A stretch of DNA of 64,000 bases from an uncultured SAR86 cluster bacterium (GTDB taxonomy: Bacteria; Pseudomonadota; Gammaproteobacteria; Magnimaribacterales; D2472): the NCBI GenBank assembly GCA_902557575.1, contig CACEAR010000001.1, positions 186,001 to 250,000 on the forward strand. The letters run 5' to 3'. The notes beneath the pieces were generated by a model. It was not told where the DNA came from. It was given only the letters and a program-made list of their open reading frames with translations, and made no database searches. How positions within the stretch are numbered: position 1 is the stretch's first letter; every line of letters begins with the position of its first letter. The translations under genes were made by a program, and so were the position numbers. Positions 45,835 through 54,824 of this stretch are shown one piece after another.

Positions 45835-47167
45835 ACTCAATTTTTTTACTCTTTCCCTATTATTTTTTTATTCATGTAGTGGAGGATCAAACTCTTCTAG
45901 CTTAGAAATTGTTGAACCTGCTGTTTTTCCTGAGCACCCACTTATTTGGGAAGTTACTTCCCCAAGTTCTGTGAATATGAACGAAGTAAAACTAAACACC
46001 GCTTTTAATTATGCTTTTGCCGATGGGACCTTTACTCAATCAGCTATCGTGATCAAGGATGGCAAACTGGTTCATGAAAGATATAGAGGTATTTTAGAAG
46101 GAGAGATCAATTCAATAGCAAGCTCTACAACCCTCGATGCTGCAACTTTACAATTTCTTTTTGGTGACAGAGATCAACAAAGCCTTTCTTCTTCCTGGTC
46201 GAGCGCTAAGTCTTTTACAAGCTTTCTTATTGGTATTGCTGAGTCACAAGGACTAATTTCATCTATAAACGACTCTGCATCTATGTATATTTCAGAGTGG
46301 GCAAATGATGAAAGATCTGAAATCACAATTAAAAACATTCTTGATATGAGGTCTGGACTCGAGCCTATGTGCTTTGACTTTGTTAATCAAAATCTTAGGG
46401 TATGCCAAAATCAATCAGACTCTGGATCTGGAGGTGATATCGTTTATTCAGATGATCAGCTTTCAGGCTGCATTAATAGGAATCTTGCTGAGAGTGGAGT
46501 CATTCAGCCTTGGTACTCAACAACAGAGATTTATATGAGGGGAGACTTTAAATATTCAAATTGTGACACTATGATTTTAGGAGAAATTATATTTCGTGCC
46601 ACCGGTCAAGATGTTCAAACATTTGCTGATTATCAGCTTTTTTCAAAAATAAATATAGATGCTCTTTGGTGGAAAGACTTTGTTACCTCTGGTCAATCTA
46701 ATGGAAATCTACTCGCATATTGCTGTTTAGACTCCAACGCCAGGGATTATGCAAAATTTGGTTATATGCTTTTATTAGGAGGTATTTGGGAGGATGGAAC
46801 TTTAAGTTATAACTCCTATGTAGATAAGATTAGAGAGCTAGAATACTATGGATTACAATTTTGGAAAGTTTGCGCAAAATCTCCTGACGTAAATGGAAAT
46901 TGCCCCGATAATACCTTTATTCACTCTACAATTGGGTTTGATGGACAGTATATTATGATTGATTTTAATAGGAACATAGTTGTAGTCAGAAATAGTCTTT
47001 ACGCGCCTATCTTAAATCTTTCAAACGAAAGAAAGATGAAATTAATACCATCAAGCCTTGATTCTTCTAACTGGATCTTAACCTTACCAAGAGCATCAGG
47101 GGCTGCAGTAAATAGCACCTTTAATGCCTCAGTTTTTTATGATTTAGTTACTCAAGCGATTGAATAG
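45815..47167 (+). CDS. Serine hydrolase of the beta-lactamase (class C-like) superfamily, lipoprotein
   Basis: 450 aa. The lipobox is FFYSC near residue 20. The S-x-x-K motif is in SSWSSAKSFTSFLIG, the Y-x-N in KYSNCDTMILGE, and the late HSTIGFDGQYIMID region replaces the third box. Length and motifs suit an esterase or peptidase rather than an antibiotic beta-lactamase. Confidence 0.8.
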   Translation: MRKTTTKLNFFTLSLLFFYSCSGGSNSSSLEIVEPAVFPEHPLIWEVTSPSSVNMNEVKLNTAFNYAFADGTFTQSAIVIKDGKLVHERYRGILEGEINSIASSTTLDAATLQFLFGDRDQQSLSSSWSSAKSFTSFLIGIAESQGLISSINDSASMYISEWANDERSEITIKNILDMRSGLEPMCFDFVNQNLRVCQNQSDSGSGGDIVYSDDQLSGCINRNLAESGVIQPWYSTTEIYMRGDFKYSNCDTMILGEIIFRATGQDVQTFADYQLFSKINIDALWWKDFVTSGQSNGNLLAYCCLDSNARDYAKFGYMLLLGGIWEDGTLSYNSYVDKIRELEYYGLQFWKVCAKSPDVNGNCPDNTFIHSTIGFDGQYIMIDFNRNIVVVRNSLYAPILNLSNERKMKLIPSSLDSSNWILTLPRASGAAVNSTFNASVFYDLVTQAIE

Positions 47168-47515
47168 TTAAGCAAAAAATACGAGCAAGAATCCAACAAC
47201 TATGTAATAAGAAACTGTTGTTATCTCCATAATCTGCGAATCAAAGATTTCTGAAGAATCTAAGATCTGATCTTTTAGGAAAATAATTGTAAAGATATTA
47301 GCTGCATGGATTACGAATAACAAAATAAAGAAAGCTGAGCTACTTAGATAATAAGAAACCATAATAATGATTAAGAAAAAGAGCTCTAGGTACAATGTCT
47401 TAGTAAAATTTTTCTCTTTTAGAAAGTATTTTGTAAGGCTGTAATTAATTTGCCACGCAATAAAAAATATTAAGCCAGTAATTGAATAAATATAAGCAAC
47501 TATATTTTCAACCAT
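47168..47515 (-). CDS. Hypothetical membrane protein, 115 aa
   Basis: Three to four hydrophobic helices spanning most of the length, with short charged loops (KEKNFTK, DSSEIFDSQ). No family recognised. Its start overlaps the stop of the MazG-like gene by one nt, and its own stop abuts the convergent serine hydrolase gene. Confidence 0.6.
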   Translation of the reverse strand: MVENIVAYIYSITGLIFFIAWQINYSLTKYFLKEKNFTKTLYLELFFLIIIMVSYYLSSSAFFILLFVIHAANIFTIIFLKDQILDSSEIFDSQIMEITTVSYYIVVGFLLVFFA

Positions 47516-47931
47516 TAAAGATCGCCTTCTTTTCTGACCTCACTTCTTTGTACTTCGAACTGTTCACCATACCTTGCCTCTAACTTCTTTTGATTTTCGG
47601 CAATTACCTCATGTGGATCTAAATCAAGAGCTGCACATGCCGTAGCCCAATACCACATAATGTCGCCTAACTCTCTTTTCATATGAAAGATGTTTTCCTC
47701 TGAGGCAGGCTTACCTTGCAGATACATTTTCTTTACAATCTCAACAAATTCTCCAGTCTCACTGCCAAGGCCCATTGCAGCAGTTAATAGTCTTGCGGAT
47801 TTTATATCAGAGGAAGCATCAATTTCTTTTAATCTTTCCATTAGTGCATCAAGATCAAGACTTGGATCACTAGTTACTTTAGTGACAAAGTCTGAATACG
47901 TTTTAAAAAAATCTTTTATTTCATTACTCAT
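47515..47931 (-). CDS. MazG-like nucleotide pyrophosphohydrolase
   Basis: 138 aa from ATG 47931 (MSNEIKDFF); an upstream ATG at 47946 would add five residues inside the preceding gene. The all-alpha MazG fold shows LGSETGEFVEIVKKM with the E-x-x-E motif and MKRELGDIMWYWATAC with the E-x-x-D motif. Hydrolyses nucleoside triphosphates to monophosphates. Overlaps the upstream NMO gene by 8 nt. Confidence 0.82.
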   Translation of the reverse strand: MSNEIKDFFKTYSDFVTKVTSDPSLDLDALMERLKEIDASSDIKSARLLTAAMGLGSETGEFVEIVKKMYLQGKPASEENIFHMKRELGDIMWYWATACAALDLDPHEVIAENQKKLEARYGEQFEVQRSEVRKEGDL

Positions 47932-48853
47932 TAAATTTACTCTCATTTAGTCTAGAAACTGTTTGATTGAATTCAACAATAGTTTCATTAATTATCTCGT
48001 CAACTGACTTTACTTTATCAATTAAACCCACTGATTGTCCTGCAAGTGCCGGAGCTGCTTCCATGTCTCCATCAAAATATAAATTTTTAATGCCCATCAT
48101 TTCGGACATTTCCATAACACCTTTCTCATAAATTGCATTTGTTAGGTTCGTTTTAAGTGCTCGTATGCAGGGCTTTGATTTTTTATTAAGAATTAAAGTT
48201 CCATTTGTTTCTGACCCAACAATCGTATTTTTAAAATTATCATGAACAGGGCTTTCCTTACTTGAAACAAATCTAGTTCCCATTTGGATGCCTTCAGCGC
48301 CTGCAGCAAACGCAGCTGCCATACCAACTCCATCCACAATTCCACCAGCAGCTACAATTGGCAAGTCAATTTCATTCTTAATTGCTTGAATTAAAACAAA
48401 CAAACCTACCTCCTCAGGACTCTTAAAACCGCCTCCTTCGGTTCCTTCTACAACCAACCCATCAACACCAGCTTCAAAGGCTTTCTTTGCCCCAGCCAAA
48501 CTTGGAACTGCATGGTAAACGGTAATATCTGCCGATTTTAGGACATCTATGTATTTTCCTGGATCTCCTGCAGACGTTGTAACAAAATTAACACCATGCT
48601 CAACAATAAAATCTACCATTGTTGAATCACTTAGGAATAATAAAGGCAAATTTACACCAAAAGGTTTGTCAGTTAACTCTGCCATTTTTTTGATTTCTTC
48701 TTTGCAAGCATCAACCTCTCCAGATGAGGTTTCTATTATCCCAAACCCACCTGCATTTGAGACGGCAGAAGCAAGTTTACTTCTTGCAATCCATCCCATT
48801 GGCGCTTGAATAATTGGATACTTACTGCCTAGATGTTCAATAACTTTGTTCAT
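47924..48853 (-). CDS. Nitronate monooxygenase-family protein (second)
   Basis: 309 aa. YPIIQAPMGWIARSKLASAVSNAGG starts the barrel. VDGLVVEGTEGGGFKSPEEVG and IVAAGGIVDGVGMAAAFAAGAEGIQMGTRFV are signatures close to FabK/NMO class I. Distinct from the NMO at 43333: the N-terminal motif and the glycine loop differ. It is the upstream gene of a three-gene minus-strand operon. Confidence 0.88.
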   Translation of the reverse strand: MNKVIEHLGSKYPIIQAPMGWIARSKLASAVSNAGGFGIIETSSGEVDACKEEIKKMAELTDKPFGVNLPLLFLSDSTMVDFIVEHGVNFVTTSAGDPGKYIDVLKSADITVYHAVPSLAGAKKAFEAGVDGLVVEGTEGGGFKSPEEVGLFVLIQAIKNEIDLPIVAAGGIVDGVGMAAAFAAGAEGIQMGTRFVSSKESPVHDNFKNTIVGSETNGTLILNKKSKPCIRALKTNLTNAIYEKGVMEMSEMMGIKNLYFDGDMEAAPALAGQSVGLIDKVKSVDEIINETIVEFNQTVSRLNESKFNE

Positions 48854-48906
48854 AAAATTATATTAACACCCACATGATTAGTTTCAATATATACTAAAAC
48901 AATCAT

Positions 48907-51084
48907 ATGGACGTATCCCACATACTTGAAAATCTAAACGATCAACAGCGGCATGCCGTCACCTCCGAAGGTCAAAATATTATGGTTTTAGCAGGAGCTG
49001 GATCAGGAAAAACTAGGGTGCTTGTTCATAAAGTAGCTTGGCAAGTGGAGGCGCTTAGTTTTTCACCTGGCTCAATTATGGCAGTGACTTTTACGAACAA
49101 GGCTGCCAATGAAATGAGATCAAGAATTGAAGATCTTCTTGAGCACCCATCTCCTGAGATTTGGTGTGGGACCTTTCACAGCCTCTCTCATAGAATCCTA
49201 AGAAGGTTTAACAAAGAAGCTGAACTATCTTCAGGTTTTACAATCCTTGATGCTGATGATCAGTTAAGGATTATAAAAAGGCTATCCAAAGAACAAGGCA
49301 TTGACGAAGCAAAGTTTCCATATCGTCAAACTCAATGGCAAATAAATAGTTGGAAGGACTCTGGAAAAAGAGCCAAATCAATAAGAGATAGAGGAGATTT
49401 TTATAGAAAAACAATTAAAGGAGTTTATACAGAATACGAAGAGCTTTGTAGAAATGATAGTTTGGTAGATTTTGCGGAGTTGATACTAAAATCTTATGAG
49501 CTCATTAGAAAAAATGCCTCCGTTAAAAGTTATTTTCACAAAAGGTTTAGATCCATTCTGATTGATGAGTTTCAAGATACCAATACTATTCAATACAAGT
49601 GGCTGAAGGAAATAACATCAAAGGATGCACTTACAACAGCTGTTGGAGATGACGATCAATCTATATATGGATGGAGAGGAGCAAAAGTTGAGAATGTAGA
49701 TGCTTATATAAAAGAGTTTAAAAAGGTAAGTGTTGTTAAATTAGAGCAGAACTATAGGTCAACAAGCAAAATCCTATCTGCTGCTAATGCTTTGATAGAC
49801 AACAACGCTGATAGACTTGGGAAGAATCTTTGGACGGAGGAGCTTGAGGGAGAAAATCTAATTTTGTATCAAGCATTCAATGAACAAGAGGAAGCAAGAT
49901 TTGTAGCTGGTGTTGTAAAGGATTGGATGGAAAAGGGTGAACTCTATCAAGATTCAGCTGTCCTTTATAGGTCTAATGCTCAATCCAGAGCCATAGAGGA
50001 GGCTTTACTAAGAGTAGGCATTCCTTACAGAATTTATGGTGGACTTCGATTTTATGACAGGCTCGAGATTAAGAATGCAGTTAGTTATTTAAAGGTAATC
50101 TTTAATAATTCCGATAATCCAGCTTTTGAAAGATCAATTTCGAATCCTACCAGAGGTGTAGGCCAAAAGACTTTAGCTAAAGTGCGAGATGAAGCAAAAA
50201 AATCTGGAATTTCTTACATCAAAGCTGCTGCTAAATTAATAGATGAAGGCGCAATAAAAGGGAAGGGAGCCTCAGGGCTTGGAACATATTTAGAGTTTAT
50301 TGCGAATGCTTTTGAAATGTTGCAAACGCATAATCTTTCAGAATTAGTTGAACATATAAATGTGAAGTCAGGTCTATATGATTTCCATAAAAAGGAACCT
50401 GGAGAAAAAGGTAAAACCAGGACAGAGAACCTCGATGAGCTTGTGTCGGCAGCTAAAAACTTTGAACAATCTTTTAATGAAGATAAAGATAATAAAGAGA
50501 TTGTTGAAAACTTTTTAGACGTTATTTCTTTAGATGCAGGAGACAGACAAGCAGATGAGCATGATGATGCTGTCCAGCTTATGACATTACACTCAGCAAA
50601 AGGATTAGAGTTTAAGCTAGTTTTCTTAACTGGTATGGAGGAAAGCTTGTTTCCGCACGGAAGATCAATGGAAAGCGCATCTCAGCTTGAGGAGGAAAGA
50701 CGCCTTTGTTATGTAGGAATAACTAGAGCAATGAGAAAACTTTACCTAACCTATGCTGAATCGAGAAGGTTGCATGGGACTGACATATTTAACCCTCCCT
50801 CAAGATTTTTAAAAGAAATACCGTCAGAGCTCATCGATGAAATAAGGCCGAGAGCACAAACAACGATACCTTACAAAAGAAAAGGCCAGATGAGTCCATC
50901 CTTAAAGGATTCTTCTGATTCTATTGGGATTTCTTTGGGTGAAAAAGTTTCACATCCAACGTTTGGAGAGGGTATAGTACTTAATTATGAAGGAGCTGGT
51001 GAGTCAGCACGAGTTCAAATAAATTTTGAACAAGAGGGAACAAAATGGTTAGTTTTAGCGTTCGCAAAATTAGAAAAAATATAA
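48907..51084 (+). CDS. uvrD: UvrD/Rep-family DNA helicase
   Basis: 725-aa superfamily 1A 3'-5' helicase. Q motif LNDQQRHAV, Walker A AGAGSGKT, motif Ia AVTFTNKAANEMRSRI, motif II LIDEFQD, motif III AVGDDDQSIYGWRG, motif IV EQNYRS, motif V MTLHSAKGLEF and motif VI EERRLCYVGITRA are all present. The C-terminal VSHPTFGEGIVLNYEG is the Tudor-like tail of UvrD/PcrA. Its 3' end overlaps dctP by 40 nt. Confidence 0.93.
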   Translation: MDVSHILENLNDQQRHAVTSEGQNIMVLAGAGSGKTRVLVHKVAWQVEALSFSPGSIMAVTFTNKAANEMRSRIEDLLEHPSPEIWCGTFHSLSHRILRRFNKEAELSSGFTILDADDQLRIIKRLSKEQGIDEAKFPYRQTQWQINSWKDSGKRAKSIRDRGDFYRKTIKGVYTEYEELCRNDSLVDFAELILKSYELIRKNASVKSYFHKRFRSILIDEFQDTNTIQYKWLKEITSKDALTTAVGDDDQSIYGWRGAKVENVDAYIKEFKKVSVVKLEQNYRSTSKILSAANALIDNNADRLGKNLWTEELEGENLILYQAFNEQEEARFVAGVVKDWMEKGELYQDSAVLYRSNAQSRAIEEALLRVGIPYRIYGGLRFYDRLEIKNAVSYLKVIFNNSDNPAFERSISNPTRGVGQKTLAKVRDEAKKSGISYIKAAAKLIDEGAIKGKGASGLGTYLEFIANAFEMLQTHNLSELVEHINVKSGLYDFHKKEPGEKGKTRTENLDELVSAAKNFEQSFNEDKDNKEIVENFLDVISLDAGDRQADEHDDAVQLMTLHSAKGLEFKLVFLTGMEESLFPHGRSMESASQLEEERRLCYVGITRAMRKLYLTYAESRRLHGTDIFNPPSRFLKEIPSELIDEIRPRAQTTIPYKRKGQMSPSLKDSSDSIGISLGEKVSHPTFGEGIVLNYEGAGESARVQINFEQEGTKWLVLAFAKLEKI

Positions 51085-52166
51085 TTAAGAGTAATTTTGT
51101 ATTCTTTGCTTTATTGTTTGCAATAAGCTGCTCAGATTCTTCTAACACTGAACAAAAAATAGATAAGCAAAAAAACTACAATTGGTCTCTTGTAACGACA
51201 TGGCCCAAAAATTATCCGGGTTTAGGTATGGCTCCAGAAAGGCTGGCAAAGCTTATTAAAGAAATGAGTGATGGCAGAATGAATATAACAGTCTATGGAG
51301 CTGGCGAAATTGTTCCAGCAATGGGGGTTTTTGATGCTGTATCCTCAGGATCAGTTCAAATGGGGCATAGCGGCGCTTATTATTGGAAAGGCAAAATTCC
51401 TGCAGCACAATTCTTTGCAGGGGTTCCGTTTGGACTGAATGCCAAAGAAATGAATGCTTGGGTAAACAGAGGTGGCGGATTAGAAATATGGAGGGAGCTA
51501 TATGAACCCTTTAATATTTATCCGATACCTTGTGGCAATACTGGAACACAGATGTTTGGCTGGTTCAATAAGGAAATTAACTCATTAGATGATTTGAAGG
51601 GTTTAAAAATGAGGATTCCTGGAGTTGGAGGAGAGGTTTTTAAAAGAGCCGGCGGTAATCCAGTAAATATCCCTGGCGGTGAATTATATACAGCTATGCA
51701 GACTGGAACTATAGATGCAGTTGAGTGGGTTGGCCCATACAATGATTTAGCCTTTGGGTTTCAACAAGTGGCAAAATATTATTATTATCCTGGGTGGCAT
51801 GAACCTGGATCTATGCTTGAATTATTAGTAAATGATGATGCTTGGAATTCACTCCCATCTGACTTACAAGCAATTATTGAAACTGCAGCTAAAGCGGTTA
51901 ATCAAGATTTATTAGACGAATATACGGCCTCAAACAATAAGGCTCTTAAAGAACTTATTGAGACTCATGGAGTTGAGTTAAGAAAACTTCCGGAAGAAGT
52001 AATTATGGAATTTAAAAAAATCTCTGATGAAATTATTGCGGAAAGTCTTAACGATGAGACGATAAGAAAGGTCCATACTTCTTTTCAAGATTTTTTAGAT
52101 GAGGTCTCAGACTATCATTCAATTGCAGAAGATGCCTTTGTTGAAGCTAGATCAAGTAGTGATTAA
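51045..52166 (+). CDS. dctP: TRAP transporter substrate-binding lipoprotein (DctP/TakP-like)
   Basis: 373 aa. The lipobox is FAISC near residue 29. The mature protein starts with WSLVTTWPKNYPGLGMAPERL and includes GSVQMGHSGAYYW, LKMRIPGVGGEVFKRAGGNPV and IDAVEWVGPYND, where the conserved Arg of the DctP family binds the carboxylate. Closest type is TakP for 2-oxoacids. The permease genes dctQM are 2.6 kb away on the other strand. Overlaps both uvrD and lipB. Confidence 0.87.
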   Translation: MVSFSVRKIRKNIIKSNFVFFALLFAISCSDSSNTEQKIDKQKNYNWSLVTTWPKNYPGLGMAPERLAKLIKEMSDGRMNITVYGAGEIVPAMGVFDAVSSGSVQMGHSGAYYWKGKIPAAQFFAGVPFGLNAKEMNAWVNRGGGLEIWRELYEPFNIYPIPCGNTGTQMFGWFNKEINSLDDLKGLKMRIPGVGGEVFKRAGGNPVNIPGGELYTAMQTGTIDAVEWVGPYNDLAFGFQQVAKYYYYPGWHEPGSMLELLVNDDAWNSLPSDLQAIIETAAKAVNQDLLDEYTASNNKALKELIETHGVELRKLPEEVIMEFKKISDEIIAESLNDETIRKVHTSFQDFLDEVSDYHSIAEDAFVEARSSSD

Positions 52167-52743
52167 AGATTTAGGCAAAAAGCAATATCAAGAAACCTTT
52201 TCTGCAATGAAAGATTTTGTAGCAAAAGGTGAAGATGAATCTATTTGGATGCTTGAGCATGATCCAGTCTTCACGCTTGGAACCGCTGCAGATCAAAAAC
52301 ATATTTTAAAAAGAACAGATATTGATATATTCCAAGCAGACAGAGGAGGAGAGGTTACCTATCACGGACCAGGTCAGCTCGTTATATATTTCTTATTAAA
52401 CATAAAAAAAAGGAATCTTGGACCAAAGAAGTTTGTAAAACAATTAGAGGACTTAGTGCAGAAGACGCTTTCAGATTTTCAGATTCAAAGTAATACTATA
52501 GAAGGCTCACCTGGAGTCTATGTAGATTCAAAGAAGATAGCCTCAATTGGACTCCGTTTTTCAAAAGGTTATTCCTATCACGGCATAAGCATCAATGTTG
52601 ATATGGATTTAGATCCTTTTAAAAATATTAATCCCTGTGGTTACGAAGGACTTCAAGTTACCCAAATTAAAGATATATATAGCAACATCACCCTAGAGAA
52701 AGTAAAATCAGTAGTAGAAATAAACATTCAACAGATTTTTTAA
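52132..52743 (+). CDS. lipB: Lipoyl(octanoyl) transferase LipB
   Basis: 203 aa from ATG 52132 (MPLLKLDQVVIKDLG); further upstream codons lie deeper in dctP. GGEVTYHGPGQLVIY is the family motif, KIASIGLR holds the conserved lysine, and NPCGYEGLQVTQI holds the acyl-accepting Cys. It transfers octanoate from ACP to lipoyl domains. It overlaps dctP by 35 nt and is followed by lipA. Confidence 0.93.
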   Translation: MPLLKLDQVVIKDLGKKQYQETFSAMKDFVAKGEDESIWMLEHDPVFTLGTAADQKHILKRTDIDIFQADRGGEVTYHGPGQLVIYFLLNIKKRNLGPKKFVKQLEDLVQKTLSDFQIQSNTIEGSPGVYVDSKKIASIGLRFSKGYSYHGISINVDMDLDPFKNINPCGYEGLQVTQIKDIYSNITLEKVKSVVEINIQQIF

Positions 52744-52746
52744 TTG

Positions 52747-53730
52747 ATGGAAATAATACCTACAGTAAAGATTGTAAATAGAGATGGCATTAAGGCTGTT
52801 AAAAATGGTCAAAAGGCAAATAAGTTTGCATCGATTCCTGCTGAAAAGAAGCCAAGCTGGATTAGAGTAAAAGCTAGCTTTGATCCCAAATACAAGCTGG
52901 TCAAAGATCAAGTTGCCTCCAAAAAACTTAATACAGTCTGTGAAGAGGCAATGTGCCCAAACATCTCGGAGTGTTGGTCAAGCGGAACAGCAACTTTTAT
53001 GTTAATGGGTTCAGTTTGCACCAGGGCTTGTAAATTTTGTTCGGTAGATACAGGAAATCCAAGAGGCTGGTTAGATCAAGAAGAGCCTTTGAAAACAGCT
53101 AAAGCTGTCAGAACTATGGGCCTTAAATATGTTGTTCTAACTTCAGTTAATAGAGATGATCTTGAAGATGGAGGCGCTGAACATTATGCACAGACAGTTC
53201 AGGCTATAAAAGACCTTAATCCCAATACTGCTGTTGAGGCACTTACCCCAGACTTTAAAGGAATTAAATCCTCAATAGATACTATTGTGAATTCAGGTAT
53301 CGAAGTTTTTGCTCAAAACCTTGAGACAGTTAAAAGATTAACTCATCCAGTAAGAGATCCTAGAGCAGGATATCAACAAACACTGGATGTTTTATACGAA
53401 TCAAAAGAAATAAATAAGGAAGTATTAACAAAAACAAGTTTAATACTGGGTCTTGGCGAAACAGACGAAGAGATTGAACAAGCGATGGATGACCTTCTTG
53501 ATCATAAAGTTGATATCTTAACTCTTGGACAATATCTGCGACCAACTCTTAACCACTTACCAGTTGAGAGATGGGTTACTCCTGAAGAGTTTGAAAAATA
53601 TAGAGATATTGGAATTAGCAAAGGCTTCTTGGAAGTTGTTTCAGGTCCAATGGTCAGGTCAAGCTATAGAGCTGAACAAGCTTTACAAAAAAATAATGCT
53701 GGAATTGAGCTTAAAACAAAAACAGCTTAA
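52747..53730 (+). CDS. lipA: Lipoyl synthase LipA
   Basis: 327 aa from ATG 52747 (TTG 52744 is an adjacent alternative). Radical-SAM enzyme that inserts two sulfurs into octanoyl groups. The auxiliary cluster ligands are [12 protein letters not shown] and the SAM cluster CTRACKFC. The C-terminal VRSSYRAEQ holds the serine ligand. It follows lipB by three nt, the usual lipBA operon. Confidence 0.95.
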   Translation: MEIIPTVKIVNRDGIKAVKNGQKANKFASIPAEKKPSWIRVKASFDPKYKLVKDQVASKKLNTVCEEAMCPNISECWSSGTATFMLMGSVCTRACKFCSVDTGNPRGWLDQEEPLKTAKAVRTMGLKYVVLTSVNRDDLEDGGAEHYAQTVQAIKDLNPNTAVEALTPDFKGIKSSIDTIVNSGIEVFAQNLETVKRLTHPVRDPRAGYQQTLDVLYESKEINKEVLTKTSLILGLGETDEEIEQAMDDLLDHKVDILTLGQYLRPTLNHLPVERWVTPEEFEKYRDIGISKGFLEVVSGPMVRSSYRAEQALQKNNAGIELKTKTA

Positions 53731-53738
53731 TAATTAAT

Positions 53739-54824
53739 TCAGTAAATTATATAAGCAGATATATTCCAAAAATTGAAAAATTCCTCTGTTGTTTCTTGAG
53801 CTTCAGGAATAGAAATTGTAATAGAGTGTTCCCCCTTTTCTAACTTACCTAACTCAATTATTTGAGGAGTTACTTTGCTGCCAGGGCACCACCCAGATCT
53901 CGAATAGTCTGACGATGCAATTCTTTCTTCAATTATCTCACCTTTCCACTCAGCTTCTGTCATCCAAACGCCTGAGCTAGGATTAAATCTTCTAAAGGAA
54001 GCACAGTCGTCCCGCCAAGGGATAAACTCTTTTATAACTTTGTCATTAAGACTTATCACATTAAGCCTTTTTACAAACTCATCACCGCCACTATGACCGC
54101 CATGGCCTGTTGTTAAATAATATAATCTTACGTTTTCATGATCTTTAGCTAACTTGAATGTTTTTGTTATAGGCTCGCTAGCAAATTTATCGTAACCACT
54201 TTGCCCCGGAAACATTGGAGTTGTATTTAGCAAAGGAAATATAGTCTTTAATGGTTTCTTTGTTTTCGTGTAATATTCATCAAACTTAACACCTACATCA
54301 ACACTCCAACCCTCATTTGACCAAGTATCAATGTAAAGACCAACCCAAACCTCATCTCTCAAAACTGGCAGTAGATGAGATATATCCTCTTCCCAAGTTA
54401 TGTCATCCTCCCACCTTGGTATATAAGAAGGTTTTAGCTTTTGTATATTTTCTTTATTATTAAAGTGACCAACACCAAAAGGAGTTATAAATCTTAATAA
54501 TTCCAATGAATTTATTTCTTTTAGGTTATCAAAATCAGCTTTGGGTAATAAAAAGAATGACCCAGACTTATCCCATGGATCTCCTGTAGATTTTAATGTG
54601 ACAATGGCTTTAGCACGATGAAAATCAGCAGTCTCAGGCAATTCAATCTTCTTAAGGACTACTCTTCCTGATCCAAGCGTTCTAATGATTTCCGTATCAT
54701 TATTTATAAGCCCTGCATCGAACAAGATTTTTTGATCTTCAAATATCGTAAAGGTTTTATCAGTAACTATTTCATCTTGAGAACATGAAGCAATAAATAA
54801 AATGGTAAAAAATAGGACTCTCAT
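53739..54824 (-). CDS. PNGase F-like lipoprotein
   Basis: 361 aa with a lipobox (IASC near residue 14). The C-terminal half resembles peptide-N-glycosidase F: TTGHGGHSGGDEFVKRL, WRDDCASFRRFNPSSGVW, and RSGWCPGSKVTPQIIELG. The N-terminal half has GDPWDKSGSFFLLP, placed like the D-E-W-D-R catalytic Asp loop of PNGase F. It would release N-glycans or cleave similar amide links at the cell surface. The stop of dctM overlaps its start by four nt, so it shares the TRAP permease transcript. Confidence 0.75.
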   Translation of the reverse strand: MRVLFFTILFIASCSQDEIVTDKTFTIFEDQKILFDAGLINNDTEIIRTLGSGRVVLKKIELPETADFHRAKAIVTLKSTGDPWDKSGSFFLLPKADFDNLKEINSLELLRFITPFGVGHFNNKENIQKLKPSYIPRWEDDITWEEDISHLLPVLRDEVWVGLYIDTWSNEGWSVDVGVKFDEYYTKTKKPLKTIFPLLNTTPMFPGQSGYDKFASEPITKTFKLAKDHENVRLYYLTTGHGGHSGGDEFVKRLNVISLNDKVIKEFIPWRDDCASFRRFNPSSGVWMTEAEWKGEIIEERIASSDYSRSGWCPGSKVTPQIIELGKLEKGEHSITISIPEAQETTEEFFNFWNISAYIIY

